This document shows, one piece after another, positions 1 through 9,230 of a stretch of DNA of 64,000 nt; position 1 is the first letter of the stretch, and each line of letters starts with the position of its first letter. The stretch comes from [Anoxybacillus] calidus (lineage in GTDB: Bacteria; Bacillota; Bacilli; Bacillales; Anoxybacillaceae): the NCBI RefSeq assembly GCF_013760845.1, contig NZ_JACDUU010000001.1, forward strand, positions 652,082 to 716,081. Direction: 5' to 3'. The translations under genes were made by a program, and so were the position numbers. Below the pieces are notes generated by a model. That model had not been told where the DNA came from. It saw only the letters and a list, made by a program, of their open reading frames with translations, and did not search any database.

Positions 1-822
1 GAGTTCTTGTTCTGTTTTACACTGAGAAAAGTACAACGTTTCTGTTTTGAGGTGCGAAAAGAAGGACTCGATACAAGCGTTATCTAGGCAGTTTCCTTTG
101 CGAGAGTGGCTGCCCATCAGGCCTAGTCCTTCTATTCGTTGGTTGTACTGCTTGGACGTGTACTGGAAGCCCTGATCCGAGTGAAGGATGGCTCCATGCA
201 CGTCTCTTTTTTTCGCTAATTCCTCCACTGTGTCCATGACTAGTTTTAAGTCATTCCGATGAGAAACTCTCCAAGCTACAATTTCGTTATTATACAAGTC
301 TTGAATCGACGATAGGTAAAAGAAGCGAGTACCAAAAGGGATATAAGTAATGTCTGTGACATACATACGATTAGGCTCACTTGCTTTAAATTTTCGATTT
401 AATCGATTCGGATGAATCACAGACGGTTCCTTTCCGAAATATCGTCGTTTTTTTCGAATCACGGACTGAATGTTCAACTCTTTCATCAGTCTGTAGACTC
501 GCTTATGATTCACATAGAATCCCTCTTTTCTTAAAACGACTTGCATTCTCGGATAGCCGTAAAAAGGATGAGAACGATGGATCGCCAATAGGTGCTTCTT
601 TAGGATCTGATCTCTTTGTTGCCGTGTCTTTCTCTTACTCTCTGTACTACGCCACTTGTAATAACCAGTACGAGAAACTTCAGCGATTTCTACTAACCAA
701 GTCAATGGATACTGTTGTTTTAGCTCATGGATGATCTCAAATCGGTTTCGTTTTGGAATCCTCCTTCCCCGTGAAGATTGGGATACTGCTTTTTTAGATA
801 CTCTACCTGCGCTTTCAAGTAA
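1..822 (-). CDS. IS3-family transposase OrfB (DDE integrase), partial
   Basis: This is the catalytic half of an IS3-type transposase, read by translating the minus strand in the frame one base back from orfA. The frame is open from about position 822 to the window edge, so the C-terminal part is missing. It shows a HTH_21-like region (HPFYGYPRM), then the rve integrase core with VTDITYI (first Asp), LHSDQGFQYTS (second Asp) and ESFFSHLK (catalytic Glu). It has no good start of its own and is probably made as an OrfAB fusion by -1 frameshifting at the A6G run at 789-795. The catalytic triad is intact, so the element may be active if the unseen end is whole. Confidence 0.85.
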
Positions 823-1082
823 TCCCTTTCTTCCTCAATACTGTTAAATTTCGTTTGGGGACGACCAACCAATGGATTCTTGTTCACGTGTTTTCCGCGT
901 TGATCGCCAAGAGATTCTCCATTACGATACTTTTTCACCCAAACCTTCACTTGAGTACTACTTGGTATTCCCAATTTCTTCGCAACCGCTTGATAGCTCA
1001 TTCCTCCGTTCTCATACAAATGAATGGCTTGTAACTTGAACTCCTCTGTATACGATTGAAATGTTTGTCCTTTTTTCGCCAT
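720..1082 (-). CDS. IS3-family transposase OrfA (helix-turn-helix)
   Basis: A 120-residue DNA-binding subunit with the HTH_Tnp_1 fold. The motif YTEEFKLQAIHLYENGG is followed by a recognition helix region (SYQAVAKKLGI) and a C-terminal leucine-zipper-like segment ending EYLKKQ. I chose the ATG at 1082 because AGGGG precedes it at good spacing; an in-frame ATG at 1112 has no such site. The A6G slippery run lies inside the 3' part, so ribosomes that slip enter the OrfB frame. Confidence 0.88.
   Translation of the reverse strand: MAKKGQTFQSYTEEFKLQAIHLYENGGMSYQAVAKKLGIPSSTQVKVWVKKYRNGESLGDQRGKHVNKNPLVGRPQTKFNSIEEERDYLKAQVEYLKKQYPNLHGEGGFQNETDLRSSMS
789..795 (-). promoter_or_regulatory. Programmed -1 frameshift site (A6G) of the IS3 element
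   Basis: On the minus strand the orfA codons CTA AAA AAG contain a run of six A followed by G. Slipping one base back enters the open orfB frame and gives a continuous fusion through AVSQSSRGRR into the integrase domain. A6G is the usual IS3-family slippery sequence. Confidence 0.75.
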
Positions 1083-1216
1083 GAAAAATCCCCTCCAAGT
1101 ATAGTGTAACACCCAACGATTAAAAATGGGCTTTTTACACTGTCTACTTAAAGGGGATAATATCAGAACTAGGGCTTTTTCTATTGGTTGATCGGCTGCC
1201 GTTTCTTTATCTGTTG

Positions 1217-1468
1217 CTAATGAAGGACTTGAGTGGAAGGCATTGTTGTATGCCCAATTCCTTCTTCAGTTATTTTCGCTCTCAAACTTTCAATTAAGTA
1301 AAGGCCGACCATGCTCTTCAGTTCTTCATCATTCATTTCTTTCACTAAATTTAACAGGTCCTTGCGGCTCAATTCCTCAAGTACAGATATCGCAATCACT
1401 TCTGCATCCTCTTCATCGCCTGTCAATCGATCTTTACAATATTCATAAAGTTCATCAACAAACCGCAT
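1217..1468 (-). CDS. Small acidic DUF6154-like protein
   Basis: About 83 residues, highly charged, starting MRFVDELYEYCKDRL. It resembles the short Bacillaceae proteins annotated as DUF6154 by pattern (DELY, then RLTGDEEDA, then a V-L-E-E helix); function unknown. The start at 1468 follows AAGGGGG at good spacing, whereas an upstream in-frame start has none. The C-terminus (HTTMPSTQVLH) does not look conserved, and the IS3 end lies only about 50 bp beyond. The insertion may have altered the sequence following this gene. Family assignment is from memory of the motif. Confidence 0.6.
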   Translation of the reverse strand: MRFVDELYEYCKDRLTGDEEDAEVIAISVLEELSRKDLLNLVKEMNDEELKSMVGLYLIESLRAKITEEGIGHTTMPSTQVLH

Positions 1469-1640
1469 TTTGTTCCCCCTTGACACTTTATACAATCAGT
1501 TTGAACAAAATGGGTTCAATTATACTCGATTAGGAATACAAAAAAGTTATTGCCTGTTATGGTGAATAGTGGTATCTTATTTGAAATAAAAATTTAGAAT
1601 ATTATATAAAACTTTCACGTTGAATTTGGGGGAGTTAAGA

Positions 1641-2426
1641 CTGATTCGGAAATTAACATCACACGATCACGAAACACTATTTTCTTTTTTACAGGAAGAA
1701 GCCTCGTTTAATCTTTTTATCATCGGAGACATTGAATCATTTGGCTATAATGAAGATTTTCAGGAAATATGGGGAGAGTTCACCGAGGATGGAACGTTAA
1801 AGGCCGTGCTTTTAAGGTATTACGATTCATACATTCCATATGCCCGCTCTCCGTTCAATGTTGATGCTTTTGCGGAAATGATGAAAAGCAAACACGATTC
1901 GATTCAATTGTCCGGAAAAACGGAAGTAGTTGCACAATTTGAAAAGGTAAGGGGATTACCATTAGGAAAAAAGAGAGTCATGTATTTTTGTGAATGTACA
2001 TCAGATACATATGTAGAGGAAGAAACAAACTTCGATATAAAAATAGCAACCATCGAAGACGTCGACCGAATCATCGAATTGCGAAACGGCATCTCCGAGT
2101 TTAAGACTACTCCTTCAACACGGAGAATGCTTTTAAAATCTTTTGAAACGAAAACAGGGAGAACATACTATATTGAAGAAAACGGTAAAATGGTATCCAG
2201 CGCATCGACGACCGCTGAAAATTCTTTGTCAGCGATGGTTGTTGGAGTTTGTACCGATGAACGTTATCGTCAAAAAGGCTATGCAAGCGCGATTATGCAA
2301 AAATTAATAAAAGATCTTATTTCAGAGGGAAAAAGACTATGCTTGTTTTATGATAACCCTAAAGCTGGTAACATTTATAAACGATTAGGCTTTTACGATA
2401 TTGGTACATGGACGATGTATCGATAA
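1641..2426 (+). CDS. GNAT-family N-acetyltransferase
   Basis: A protein of about 261 residues with a C-terminal GNAT acetyltransferase fold. The acetyl-CoA-binding motif A is visible as VCTDERYRQKGYASAIMQKL, followed by LFYDNPKAGNIYKRLGFYDIG, a typical motif B ending. The N-terminal half (LFIIGDIESFGY) is typical of a Bacillus group of two-domain GNAT proteins. The start is unusual. An in-frame TTG lies at 1620, but GGGGGAG sits just upstream of a CTG at 1641, which would give MIRKLTSHDHE, a more typical N-terminus. Substrate unknown. Confidence 0.7.
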   Translation: MIRKLTSHDHETLFSFLQEEASFNLFIIGDIESFGYNEDFQEIWGEFTEDGTLKAVLLRYYDSYIPYARSPFNVDAFAEMMKSKHDSIQLSGKTEVVAQFEKVRGLPLGKKRVMYFCECTSDTYVEEETNFDIKIATIEDVDRIIELRNGISEFKTTPSTRRMLLKSFETKTGRTYYIEENGKMVSSASTTAENSLSAMVVGVCTDERYRQKGYASAIMQKLIKDLISEGKRLCLFYDNPKAGNIYKRLGFYDIGTWTMYR

Positions 2427-2515
2427 CACTTTGTATTCATTAGAAAAACGCAAGCGTCCTGCCAAACTATAAGGCGCGCTGGGGGGGCGTATAGAGGGGG
2501 GAGACATCAAAAATA

Positions 2516-2547
2516 GAGGCTGTCTTATCTTATCATAAGATAGCCTC
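2516..2547 (-). terminator. Rho-independent terminator between convergent genes
   Basis: A 13-bp stem (GAGGCTGTCTTAT against ATAAGATAGCCTC, one G-U pair) with a short loop. The T-rich tract (TATTTTTG) follows on the minus strand, so it mainly ends the small gene at 2556-2696, but it may also stop transcripts from the GNAT gene. Confidence 0.7.
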
Positions 2548-2555
2548 GTTTGAAG

Positions 2556-2696
2556 TTATTGACCATCAGCGCCGCTTTGTGTCACGCGTCGAATGTGATC
2601 ATCTTCAAAACCATTTGCTCTTGCTTTGTTCACCTTATCATCAACGAGTTTCTTTTGATTAACTTCATTTGATGGAGTTTGTTTTTTGTTTGCCAT
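2556..2696 (-). CDS. Small conserved-looking protein, 46 residues
   Basis: A short ORF starting MANKKQTPSNEVNQKK and ending VTQSGADGQ, hydrophilic, with no membrane segment or cysteine. A strong ribosome binding site (TAAGGAGG) sits nine bases before the ATG, and a terminator hairpin follows the stop, so it is probably a real gene. The size and Lys/Asn/Gln-rich composition resemble small spore or stress proteins of Bacillaceae, but I cannot name the family. Confidence 0.65.
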   Translation of the reverse strand: MANKKQTPSNEVNQKKLVDDKVNKARANGFEDDHIRRVTQSGADGQ

Positions 2697-2722
2697 GAGT
2701 AAATGCCTCCTTAACTTAATCA

Positions 2723-2965
2723 TTACATTTGATGTTGCGCTCGTTTAATAAACATTTCAGGGGTTTCAATGAGTCCGCAAGCGGCGCATTGAACACGGTA
2801 GGCTGGGCCACGGTACGGCATATGAAACGGATCTAGATTTCCGTCAGTATATTCTTGCTCAATTGCGCCTGTTTGAGGGTGTATTTTAACAGCTTTTGGT
2901 ATTTGTTCAATAATGTTAAAGCGAGTACGGTTCGTCTTGCAGTTGGGACATAACATCGGCTCCAT
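2723..2965 (-). CDS. Small zinc-ribbon protein, function unknown
   Basis: An 80-residue protein with an N-terminal CPNC and a C-terminal CAAC pair, about 50 residues apart, which together suggest one zinc-binding ribbon. The middle is rich in Pro and aromatic residues (DPFHMPYRGPAYRVQ). It lies upstream of, and on the same strand as, the 46-residue gene, 26 bases away, and may be cotranscribed with it. The sequence just upstream of the ATG contains GGAGGTGG, a good ribosome binding site. No function can be assigned. Confidence 0.7.
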   Translation of the reverse strand: MEPMLCPNCKTNRTRFNIIEQIPKAVKIHPQTGAIEQEYTDGNLDPFHMPYRGPAYRVQCAACGLIETPEMFIKRAQHQM

Positions 2966-3138
2966 TGGACCACCTCCATTTATATTGTTAGATGGAAAAA
3001 GCGGTGATTATACATAAAAATGAAAAAACCTCACATAACAATACTTTTTTACATATTTGTAAAGAAAAACTTTTTGTATAAGTTAGTGATAAATCATATA
3101 TTCTACAAGCTTGGATGGGAAAGGGAATTTATTGAAAA

Positions 3139-3255
3139 AGTTGTGTAGTGTTTAGAGATCATTTTACTTCGGTGCGAGTGTTTGAGAAAGCAGGTTTTAG
3201 AAGAACTGATCGTGAGCAGAGGATCGTTTATTGGGAAACTGGAAGTACCCAATGA
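3139..3255 (+). pseudogene. C-terminal remnant of a GNAT acetyltransferase
   Basis: The reading frame ending at 3255 encodes TSVRVFEKAGFRRTDRE followed by a short tail, the typical motif B end of a RimJ/RimL-type acetyltransferase. No N-terminal part or start is present upstream, where the sequence turns AT-rich. It is therefore a decayed fragment, followed by its own terminator hairpin. Confidence 0.6.
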
Positions 3256-3260
3256 AAATC

Positions 3261-3290
3261 CCCCGCAAAATACGGGGAATTTTTATTTTT
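3261..3290 (+). terminator. Terminator after the GNAT remnant
   Basis: A short GC-rich hairpin, CCCCG paired with CGGGG around a 7-base loop, followed by AATTTTTATTTTT. It ends any plus-strand transcript and lies just beyond the stop of the convergent reductase gene. Confidence 0.6.
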
Positions 3291-3834
3291 AAATCATTTT
3301 GAAATATCCATTCCAATAATTTGCATGGGCAATGGCTCTTTCATCTTTTAATACCTCACCAGGAGCGTTGCCTTTTCCAATTAAATAACCTATGTATTCA
3401 AGACCAACGAAATCAAAGATATATTGGAATTGTTGAACCAGCGGCAATCCTTTCATATAAGGGGTGTCTCCACCGCAAATGACAACGAACCCTTTTTTCG
3501 TGCCCATCTCTTTTTTGAAATCAAATCGTTTGTCTCTTAAGCTTTGTGACCAACGATCGATAAAATTTTTCATATATCCACTCATACCATACCAATAAAG
3601 TGGTGTAGCAAAGATTAGAATGTCGTGTTCAAGTACGGATTGAATAATCTGATCGTAATCATCATCGACTGGGCTAAATCCTTCTTCAGTATGACGCTTA
3701 TCAATAATTGGTTCAATGACATAATCCCTTAGATGAATATGAGTATGCGAAATATCTTCTAACATGATAGACGTTAATTGTTCTGTATTTCCATCCACTC
3801 TTGAACTACCATTAATGACAAGAATTTTACTCAT
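3289..3834 (-). CDS. Flavodoxin-fold NAD(P)H-dependent FMN reductase-like protein
   Basis: A 181-residue protein of the NADPH-dependent FMN reductase/flavodoxin-like family. The N-terminal phosphate-binding loop is MSKILVINGSSRVDGNTEQL and the second FMN-binding loop is ATPLYWYGMSGYMKNFIDRW. A third typical segment, VVICGGDTP, follows. Members transfer electrons from NAD(P)H to flavin, quinones or similar acceptors, and the physiological substrate cannot be told from sequence. The start follows AAGGGGAATG on the minus strand. The gene is monocistronic, with an AT-rich region of about 395 bp upstream. Confidence 0.8.
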   Translation of the reverse strand: MSKILVINGSSRVDGNTEQLTSIMLEDISHTHIHLRDYVIEPIIDKRHTEEGFSPVDDDYDQIIQSVLEHDILIFATPLYWYGMSGYMKNFIDRWSQSLRDKRFDFKKEMGTKKGFVVICGGDTPYMKGLPLVQQFQYIFDFVGLEYIGYLIGKGNAPGEVLKDERAIAHANYWNGYFKMI

Positions 3835-4229
3835 CTCTTCATTCCCCTTTTATTCTTTTTATGTTACTACATAATTATAACACTAATCGAATGTAGTGAT
3901 GTTAAAAAGATACAACAGATTCTTATCATCATTAATCATGATATAAATGTTAACGAATTATGACTTGTTTTGTTGGCCATATTTAATAAAATGAACCATA
4001 GAACATGAGCATAAATTTTTTCAGATGCTACTGTTTTATTAACTGAGTTATCAAGGAACTTACAATAAACAAGGAAAGTATATATTTGACATGATAAACA
4101 TCCTATATTTTATAATCATCGTAATAAAAGGATGATTATAGAAATTATATACATAAAATTAAATTTTTCGCACAAAAAATGTACTACTTTTCTGAAAAGT
4201 GTGTTAATATAAAAGTAAAGGAGATTAAT
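3835..4229. other. AT-rich divergent intergenic region
   Basis: No gene is seen here. It separates the reductase (minus) from the TetR gene (plus) and should hold promoters for both. A TTGACA at 4086-4091 and a TATAAT at 4111-4116 are present, but with a long 19-bp spacer, so the promoter call is weak. Confidence 0.4.
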
Positions 4230-4865
4230 ATGGTAGAGAAGCAACTAAAAGAAAGAATTATAGAAACTGCACTAAAACTGTTTGAAAAATATGGTTATCA
4301 CGGTGTCACCGTTGATCGCATTGTTACTGAATGTAATACTTCAAAAGGTGGATTTTACCACAATTTTAAATCGAAAGATGAGCTCCTTTATCATATCCAC
4401 GATGTATTTATTACTTACGTACTAAATAAAGCTCAAGAAGCATATGCAAAATATAAAACTCCGACAGAGCGGTTATGCGCAATTATACAATCGTTTGTCA
4501 AAGTATTTGACTTATATAAACCCCACATCACGGTCTTTTACCAAGAAAGCACCTATCTAAAACCAGAATATTCCAAAAAAATTAATGAAAAGCGTGAACA
4601 ATTTAAACAAGTCATTTTCCAAGTCATTCGTGAAGGAATTGAAGCAGGAGAATTTAGGTCTGAACTTCCTGTAGAAATTACCGGGATGTCGATTATCGGG
4701 ATGGTCAACTGGACGTATAAATGGTATAAGCCAAATGGTTCAATGACCATTGAAGAAATAGCGAAAATTTTTACAGATTTAATTTTACATTCCTTACTTA
4801 CAGAGAGTGCTAAGCAAAAAGAAGAGATTACGACATTCTTTTTGAAAAACGTCTCTCGTTTTTAA
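4230..4865 (+). CDS. TetR-family transcriptional regulator of the downstream acyl-CoA operon
   Basis: A 211-residue regulator with an N-terminal TetR HTH (ETALKLFEKYGYHGVTVDRI, then TSKGGFYHNFKSKDELLY) and a C-terminal ligand domain. It starts at the ATG at 4230, preceded by AAAGGAG, rather than the upstream in-frame ATG at 4179. It lies 96 bp before the acyl-CoA dehydrogenase in the same direction. Between them is a perfect palindrome, ACCGACTAGTCGGT, the type of operator bound by TetR regulators of fatty-acid and acyl-CoA catabolism. I infer that it represses the operon and is released by an acyl-CoA intermediate. Confidence 0.82.
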   Translation: MVEKQLKERIIETALKLFEKYGYHGVTVDRIVTECNTSKGGFYHNFKSKDELLYHIHDVFITYVLNKAQEAYAKYKTPTERLCAIIQSFVKVFDLYKPHITVFYQESTYLKPEYSKKINEKREQFKQVIFQVIREGIEAGEFRSELPVEITGMSIIGMVNWTYKWYKPNGSMTIEEIAKIFTDLILHSLLTESAKQKEEITTFFLKNVSRF

Positions 4866-4907
4866 AAAAAATCGTTTTGAATTTGTTGAGGTTTGTTGAA
4901 ATAACAG

Positions 4908-4921
4908 ACCGACTAGTCGGT
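4908..4921. promoter_or_regulatory. Palindromic TetR-type operator before the leucine-degradation operon
   Basis: ACCGACTAGTCGGT is a perfect 14-bp palindrome located 41 bases before the acyl-CoA dehydrogenase start and just upstream of a TATAAA at 4926. Similar ACCGAC..GTCGGT palindromes are known operators for TetR-family acyl-CoA regulators. Its position fits repression of the downstream operon. Confidence 0.7.
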
Positions 4922-4961
4922 TTTTATAAAATTTTTCACTCAAACAAAGGGGGAGAAAAAC

Positions 4962-6104
4962 ATGAATTTTGAATTAACAAAGGAACAACAAATGATTAAA
5001 GAAATGGTAAGAGATTTTGCTGAAAACGAAATTAAACCATATGCAGCAGAATGGGATCGCACTGCAGAATTTCCAATTGAAACGTTTAAAAAGATGGGAG
5101 AGTTAGGTCTATTTGGGATACCATTTCCTGAAGAGTATGGCGGCTCAGGTGGAGACACCATTTCATACGCTATTGCTGTTGAAGAAATCGGTCGTGCATG
5201 TGGAGGAGTAGGGCTTAGCTATGCAGCTGCTGTTTCATTAGGAGCAAGTCCAATTTATTACTTTGGAACGGAAGAGCAAAAGCAAAAATGGCTTGTCCCG
5301 ATGGCGAAAGGGGAAACGTTTGGTGCGTTTGGTCTAACTGAACCGAATGCTGGGTCGGATGCAGGAGGTACTCGGACAAGAGCTGTGTTATATGGAGATG
5401 AATATGTCATTAACGGAGAAAAATGTTGGATTACAAACGCTGGTTATGCTCGGCAAGTCATTGTAACTGCTGTCACAGGAAAGGATGAAAAAGGAAAAAA
5501 TATTATCTCTGCGATTATCGTTCCTACTGATACTCCAGGTTTCACAATCAATTGCAATTATGACAAAATGGGCGTTCGTGCGTCAAACACATGCGAACTT
5601 GTTCTAGAAGATGTACGTGTGCCAAAAGAAAACTTATTAGGTGATCCGAAAAAAGGTTTTAAACAATTTTTATATACACTTGATGGCGGGCGGATTTCCA
5701 TTGCCGCTCTTTCTGTGGGCATTGCTCAAGCAGCGTTTGAAAAAGCCCTAAAGTATGCAAAGGAACGAACACAATTTGGCCAATCGATTTCCAAGTTCCA
5801 AGCCATTCAATTTAAATTAGCGGATATGGCGATGCAAATTGAATTGGCAAGAAACATGGTTTACAAAGCTGCTTGGTTAAAAGACAATAATAAACCGTTT
5901 ACAAAAGAAGCCTCTTTTGCGAAATTGTTTGCTTCAGAAATGGGCTTTAGAGTATGTAATCAAGCTATTCAAATTCATGGTGGTTACGGTTATATGAAAG
6001 AATATGAAGTTGAACGCCATTTGCGTGATATAAAGCTGATGGAAATCGGTGAAGGAACTTCTGAAGTGCAACGAATCGTAATTGCTCGTCAACTAGGATG
6101 CTAA
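4962..6104 (+). CDS. yngJ: Acyl-CoA dehydrogenase, probably isovaleryl-CoA dehydrogenase
   Basis: A 380-residue FAD flavoenzyme with the whole acyl-CoA dehydrogenase fold: N-terminal helical domain, FGLTEPNAGSDAGG in the beta domain, YAKERTQFGQSISKFQAIQ in the C-terminal domain and LMEIGEGTSEVQR near the end. It carries a Glu (about residue 364) at the usual catalytic position, where mammalian isovaleryl-CoA dehydrogenase has Ala, so substrate choice rests on context. As first gene of a yngJIHGFE-like operon it would oxidise isovaleryl-CoA to 3-methylcrotonyl-CoA and pass electrons to ETF. The ATG follows AAAGGGGGAG. Confidence 0.85.
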   Translation: MNFELTKEQQMIKEMVRDFAENEIKPYAAEWDRTAEFPIETFKKMGELGLFGIPFPEEYGGSGGDTISYAIAVEEIGRACGGVGLSYAAAVSLGASPIYYFGTEEQKQKWLVPMAKGETFGAFGLTEPNAGSDAGGTRTRAVLYGDEYVINGEKCWITNAGYARQVIVTAVTGKDEKGKNIISAIIVPTDTPGFTINCNYDKMGVRASNTCELVLEDVRVPKENLLGDPKKGFKQFLYTLDGGRISIAALSVGIAQAAFEKALKYAKERTQFGQSISKFQAIQFKLADMAMQIELARNMVYKAAWLKDNNKPFTKEASFAKLFASEMGFRVCNQAIQIHGGYGYMKEYEVERHLRDIKLMEIGEGTSEVQRIVIARQLGC

Positions 6105-6171
6105 ATTCCGTCATTAAAGCATAGTTTTTTAGTATAGATTCATAGAATTGTACTAATTAAGGGGGAAAACT

Positions 6172-7827
6172 ATGGCTGAGTTACTAAATATTACCGTCGG
6201 AAAATTGTTAGAAGAAAAAGCGAATTTGCATCCTGATCACGAAGCGGTCGTCTATGCCGATCGCGGGCTTCGTCTGTCGTACAAGCAGTTTGACGATTAT
6301 TGCCGGGTAGTTGCACGTGGGTTGATGAAACTTGGAATAAAGACTGGCGAACATATCGCTGTTTGGGCAACGAATAAGCCGGAGTGGCTGGCTTGTCAGT
6401 TTGCAACGGGAAAAATGGGAGCTGTACTCGTTACCGTTAATACAAATTACCGCACTGCCGAACTAGAGTATTTGTTAAAGCAATCTGACTCTACAACACT
6501 CATTCTTATGGAGCAATACCGCGATTCTTCTTATATTGATATGATTTATGAACTTGCCCCAGAGTTAAACATGTGCGAACCAGGAAAACTTCAATCAAAA
6601 CGTTTACCTTATTTGCGCAATGTCATTGTTTTAGGTGAAAATCGTTATCCAGGAACCTATTCATGGAATGACCTGATTAAAATGGCAGAAGAAGTGTCAG
6701 ACGAAGAATTGAATGAGCGCATGAACTCATTGGACCCACATGATGTTATTAATATGCAGTACACTTCCGGCACGACAGGATTTCCAAAAGGTGTTATGTT
6801 GACACATTACAACATTGTGAACAATGCTCGTAATATCGCGGAATGCATGAAGTTAACAAAAGAAGATCGTCTTTGCATTCCTGTGCCGTTTTTCCATTGC
6901 TTTGGTTGTGTTCTTGGTACATTGGCCTGCGTCTCTGTCGGAGCGACAATGCTTCCCATTCAAGAATTTAATGCAAAACAAGTACTACAGACGGTACAAG
7001 ATGAGAAATGTACCGCATTACATGGAGTTCCAACGATGTTTATCGCCGAATTAAATGAACCGGATTTTCATAAATACGATTTATCATCACTTCGCACCGG
7101 AATCATGGCTGGCTCCAATTGCCCAATCGAAGTGATGAAAGCGGTAATGGAAAAAATGGGAGCAAGAGAGATTACAATCGCATATGGCCAAACCGAGTCT
7201 TCTCCGGTTATTACGCAAACGCGAACCGACGATCCAATTGAGTTGCGTGTTGAAACGGTCGGGCGTGCTCTTCCAAATGTGGAAGTAAAAATTGTCGAAC
7301 CGGGAACCAATAAAGAAGTTCCACGCGGTGTACAAGGTGAGTTGTGCACGCGCGGCTATCATGTCATGAAAGGTTATTATAATAATCCAGATGCAACGCG
7401 GGAAGCAATTGACGAAGACGGATGGCTGCATACAGGAGATTTAGCGGTGATGGACGAAAACGGCTACTGCCGCATTACAGGCCGGTTAAAGGATATGATC
7501 ATTCGTGGTGGAGAAAACATTTACCCACGTGAAATCGAAGAATTTTTGTACAAACACCCAAAAATTTTAGATGTACAGGTAGTTGGAGTGCCTGATGAAA
7601 AGTACGGTGAAGAAGTGATGGCATGGATTATTTTAAAAGAAGGCGAAACGGCTACAGCTGAAGAAATTCGTGAATTTTGCAAAGGGAAAATTTCGCGCCA
7701 TAAAATTCCACGCTATATTGAGTTTACAAAATCTTATCCGATGACAGCGTCAGGCAAAATCCAAAAATTTAAGCTTCGTGAACAAGGGAAAGAAGTGATT
7801 GAACAATTAAAACAAAATCCAGTGTAA
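6172..7827 (+). CDS. yngI: AMP-forming acyl-CoA ligase
   Basis: A 551-residue ANL-superfamily ligase. The ATP-binding loop [16 protein letters not shown] is near residue 200, the hinge and A8 region reads [21 protein letters not shown], and the C-terminal catalytic lysine lies in [14 protein letters not shown]. It should adenylate a free short or branched carboxylic acid and load it on CoA, feeding acids such as isovalerate into the pathway. It lies 67 bp after the dehydrogenase and five bases before the next frame, in the same operon. The exact acid used is not visible. Confidence 0.88.
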   Translation: MAELLNITVGKLLEEKANLHPDHEAVVYADRGLRLSYKQFDDYCRVVARGLMKLGIKTGEHIAVWATNKPEWLACQFATGKMGAVLVTVNTNYRTAELEYLLKQSDSTTLILMEQYRDSSYIDMIYELAPELNMCEPGKLQSKRLPYLRNVIVLGENRYPGTYSWNDLIKMAEEVSDEELNERMNSLDPHDVINMQYTSGTTGFPKGVMLTHYNIVNNARNIAECMKLTKEDRLCIPVPFFHCFGCVLGTLACVSVGATMLPIQEFNAKQVLQTVQDEKCTALHGVPTMFIAELNEPDFHKYDLSSLRTGIMAGSNCPIEVMKAVMEKMGAREITIAYGQTESSPVITQTRTDDPIELRVETVGRALPNVEVKIVEPGTNKEVPRGVQGELCTRGYHVMKGYYNNPDATREAIDEDGWLHTGDLAVMDENGYCRITGRLKDMIIRGGENIYPREIEEFLYKHPKILDVQVVGVPDEKYGEEVMAWIILKEGETATAEEIREFCKGKISRHKIPRYIEFTKSYPMTASGKIQKFKLREQGKEVIEQLKQNPV

Positions 7828-7846
7828 AGACATGGGAGTGATTCAT

Positions 7847-9202
7847 ATGTTTTCAAAAGTGTTAATCGCAAACCGCGGCGAAATTGCTGTGCGGGTGATT
7901 CGCACGTGCAAAAAGTTAGGGATTCAGACGGTCGCCGTATATTCAGAAGCAGATGCAGAGTCGTTGCACGTCAAATTGGCAGATGAAGCTTATTTAATTG
8001 GAAAACCGCGCGTGAATGAAAGTTATTTGAACATTGAAAAAATCATAGAAGTAGCGAAAGAAACAAAAGCAGAAGCGATTCATCCTGGATACGGATTGCT
8101 ATCAGAAAATCCTACTTTTGCCCGTCGTTGCGAAGAAGAAGGAATCGTCTTTATTGGTCCAAAAGCTGATGTCATTGCACGAATGGGAAGCAAGATCGAA
8201 TCGAGAAAAACAATGATAGAAGCAGGAGTTCCTGTTGTACCAGGAATCTCTTTCCCTCTAGCTGATGTGGAAGAAGCAGCAAAAACGGCGCAAGAAATTG
8301 GTTATCCGATTATGCTGAAAGCATCTGCTGGCGGTGGCGGCATCGGCATGCAAGTTGTCCATAACGAAGAAGAATTGAGAAAGGCGTTTGAAGGGAATCA
8401 AAAGCGAGCTTCCTCTTTCTTTGGTGATGGTGCGATGTATATGGAAAAATATATTGAAAATCCAAGGCATATTGAAATTCAAATTCTTGCCGACCAACAC
8501 GGAAATTACTTGTATTTATGGGAGAGAGAATGCTCGATTCAACGCCGTCATCAGAAAGTCATTGAAGAAGCTCCATCTCCATTTTTGGATGAACAAACCC
8601 GCAGAAGAATGGGTGAAGCCGCTGTGAAAGCGGCAAAGTATATTGGCTATACAAACGCAGGTACGATCGAATTTCTCGTTGATGAGCAAAAAAATTTCTA
8701 TTTTCTTGAAATGAACACAAGACTTCAAGTGGAGCATCCGGTCACAGAGGAAATTACTGGTCTAGATCTAGTCGAAGAACAATTGCGGATTGCTGCAGGG
8801 AAAAAGCTGCTTTACACCCAAGAACAAATCAAACGAGATGGTCATGCGATTGAAGTGCGCATTTATGCCGAAGATCCAAAAACGTTTTTCCCATCTCCGG
8901 GGAAAATCACCGTTTTTGAGACGCCAAATGGAGAACATGTCCGCAACGAAACGGCGGTTACGAGCGGCTCATCTGTAACGCCATTCTATGACCCGATGAT
9001 TGCTAAGTTGATCGTGAAAGGACAAAGCCGCCAAGCAGCGATTGAACGTATGCTACAGGCGCTCGAAAGCTATAAAGTAGAAGGAATTAAGACGAATATT
9101 CCAATGCTGAAAGAAGTTCTTTCACATCCTCAATTTCAAGCAGGAAATACAACAACAAATTTTGTAAATATATATTTGAACAAAGCAACAGCTAACAAAT
9201 AA
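7847..9202 (+). CDS. yngH: Biotin carboxylase subunit, probably of methylcrotonyl-CoA carboxylase
   Basis: A 451-residue ATP-grasp biotin carboxylase. It shows the N-terminal FSKVLIANRGEIAVRVIRT, the glycine-rich ATP loop KASAGGGGIGMQVV, the bicarbonate and biotin site residues around ECSIQRRHQKVIEEAPSP, and FLEMNTRLQVEHPVTEE. It carboxylates biotin on the small carrier encoded next. I start it at the ATG at 7847, preceded by GGGAGTG; an in-frame ATG at 7832 has a weaker site. The split carboxylase-carrier layout matches B. subtilis yngH/yngHB. Confidence 0.88.
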   Translation: MFSKVLIANRGEIAVRVIRTCKKLGIQTVAVYSEADAESLHVKLADEAYLIGKPRVNESYLNIEKIIEVAKETKAEAIHPGYGLLSENPTFARRCEEEGIVFIGPKADVIARMGSKIESRKTMIEAGVPVVPGISFPLADVEEAAKTAQEIGYPIMLKASAGGGGIGMQVVHNEEELRKAFEGNQKRASSFFGDGAMYMEKYIENPRHIEIQILADQHGNYLYLWERECSIQRRHQKVIEEAPSPFLDEQTRRRMGEAAVKAAKYIGYTNAGTIEFLVDEQKNFYFLEMNTRLQVEHPVTEEITGLDLVEEQLRIAAGKKLLYTQEQIKRDGHAIEVRIYAEDPKTFFPSPGKITVFETPNGEHVRNETAVTSGSSVTPFYDPMIAKLIVKGQSRQAAIERMLQALESYKVEGIKTNIPMLKEVLSHPQFQAGNTTTNFVNIYLNKATANK

Positions 9203-9230
9203 TTCAACATAGGGAATGGGGGAAGATCGT

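Larger units (their letters stand above)
1..1165 (-). mobile_element. IS3-family insertion sequence (IS150-like), left part outside window
   Basis: Two overlapping transposase frames on the minus strand, orfA (HTH) and orfB (DDE integrase), are linked by a -1 slippery run, which is the classical IS3 layout. The right end is probably near 1165: read inward it starts TGATATTATCCCC and the orfA ribosome binding site follows. The other end lies beyond base 1, so the target duplication cannot be checked. Confidence 0.85.

Noticed and set aside
1166-1216. Short open frame (ATDKETAADQPIEKALV) between the IS3 end and the DUF6154-like gene
   Set aside because: It looks protein-like but is only about 20 codons and lacks a start; it may be a remnant of a gene cut by the IS, and evidence is too thin to annotate.
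4086-4116. TTGACA..TATAAT as a firm promoter for the TetR gene
   Set aside because: The 19-bp spacer is beyond the usual 16-18; mentioned only as weak.
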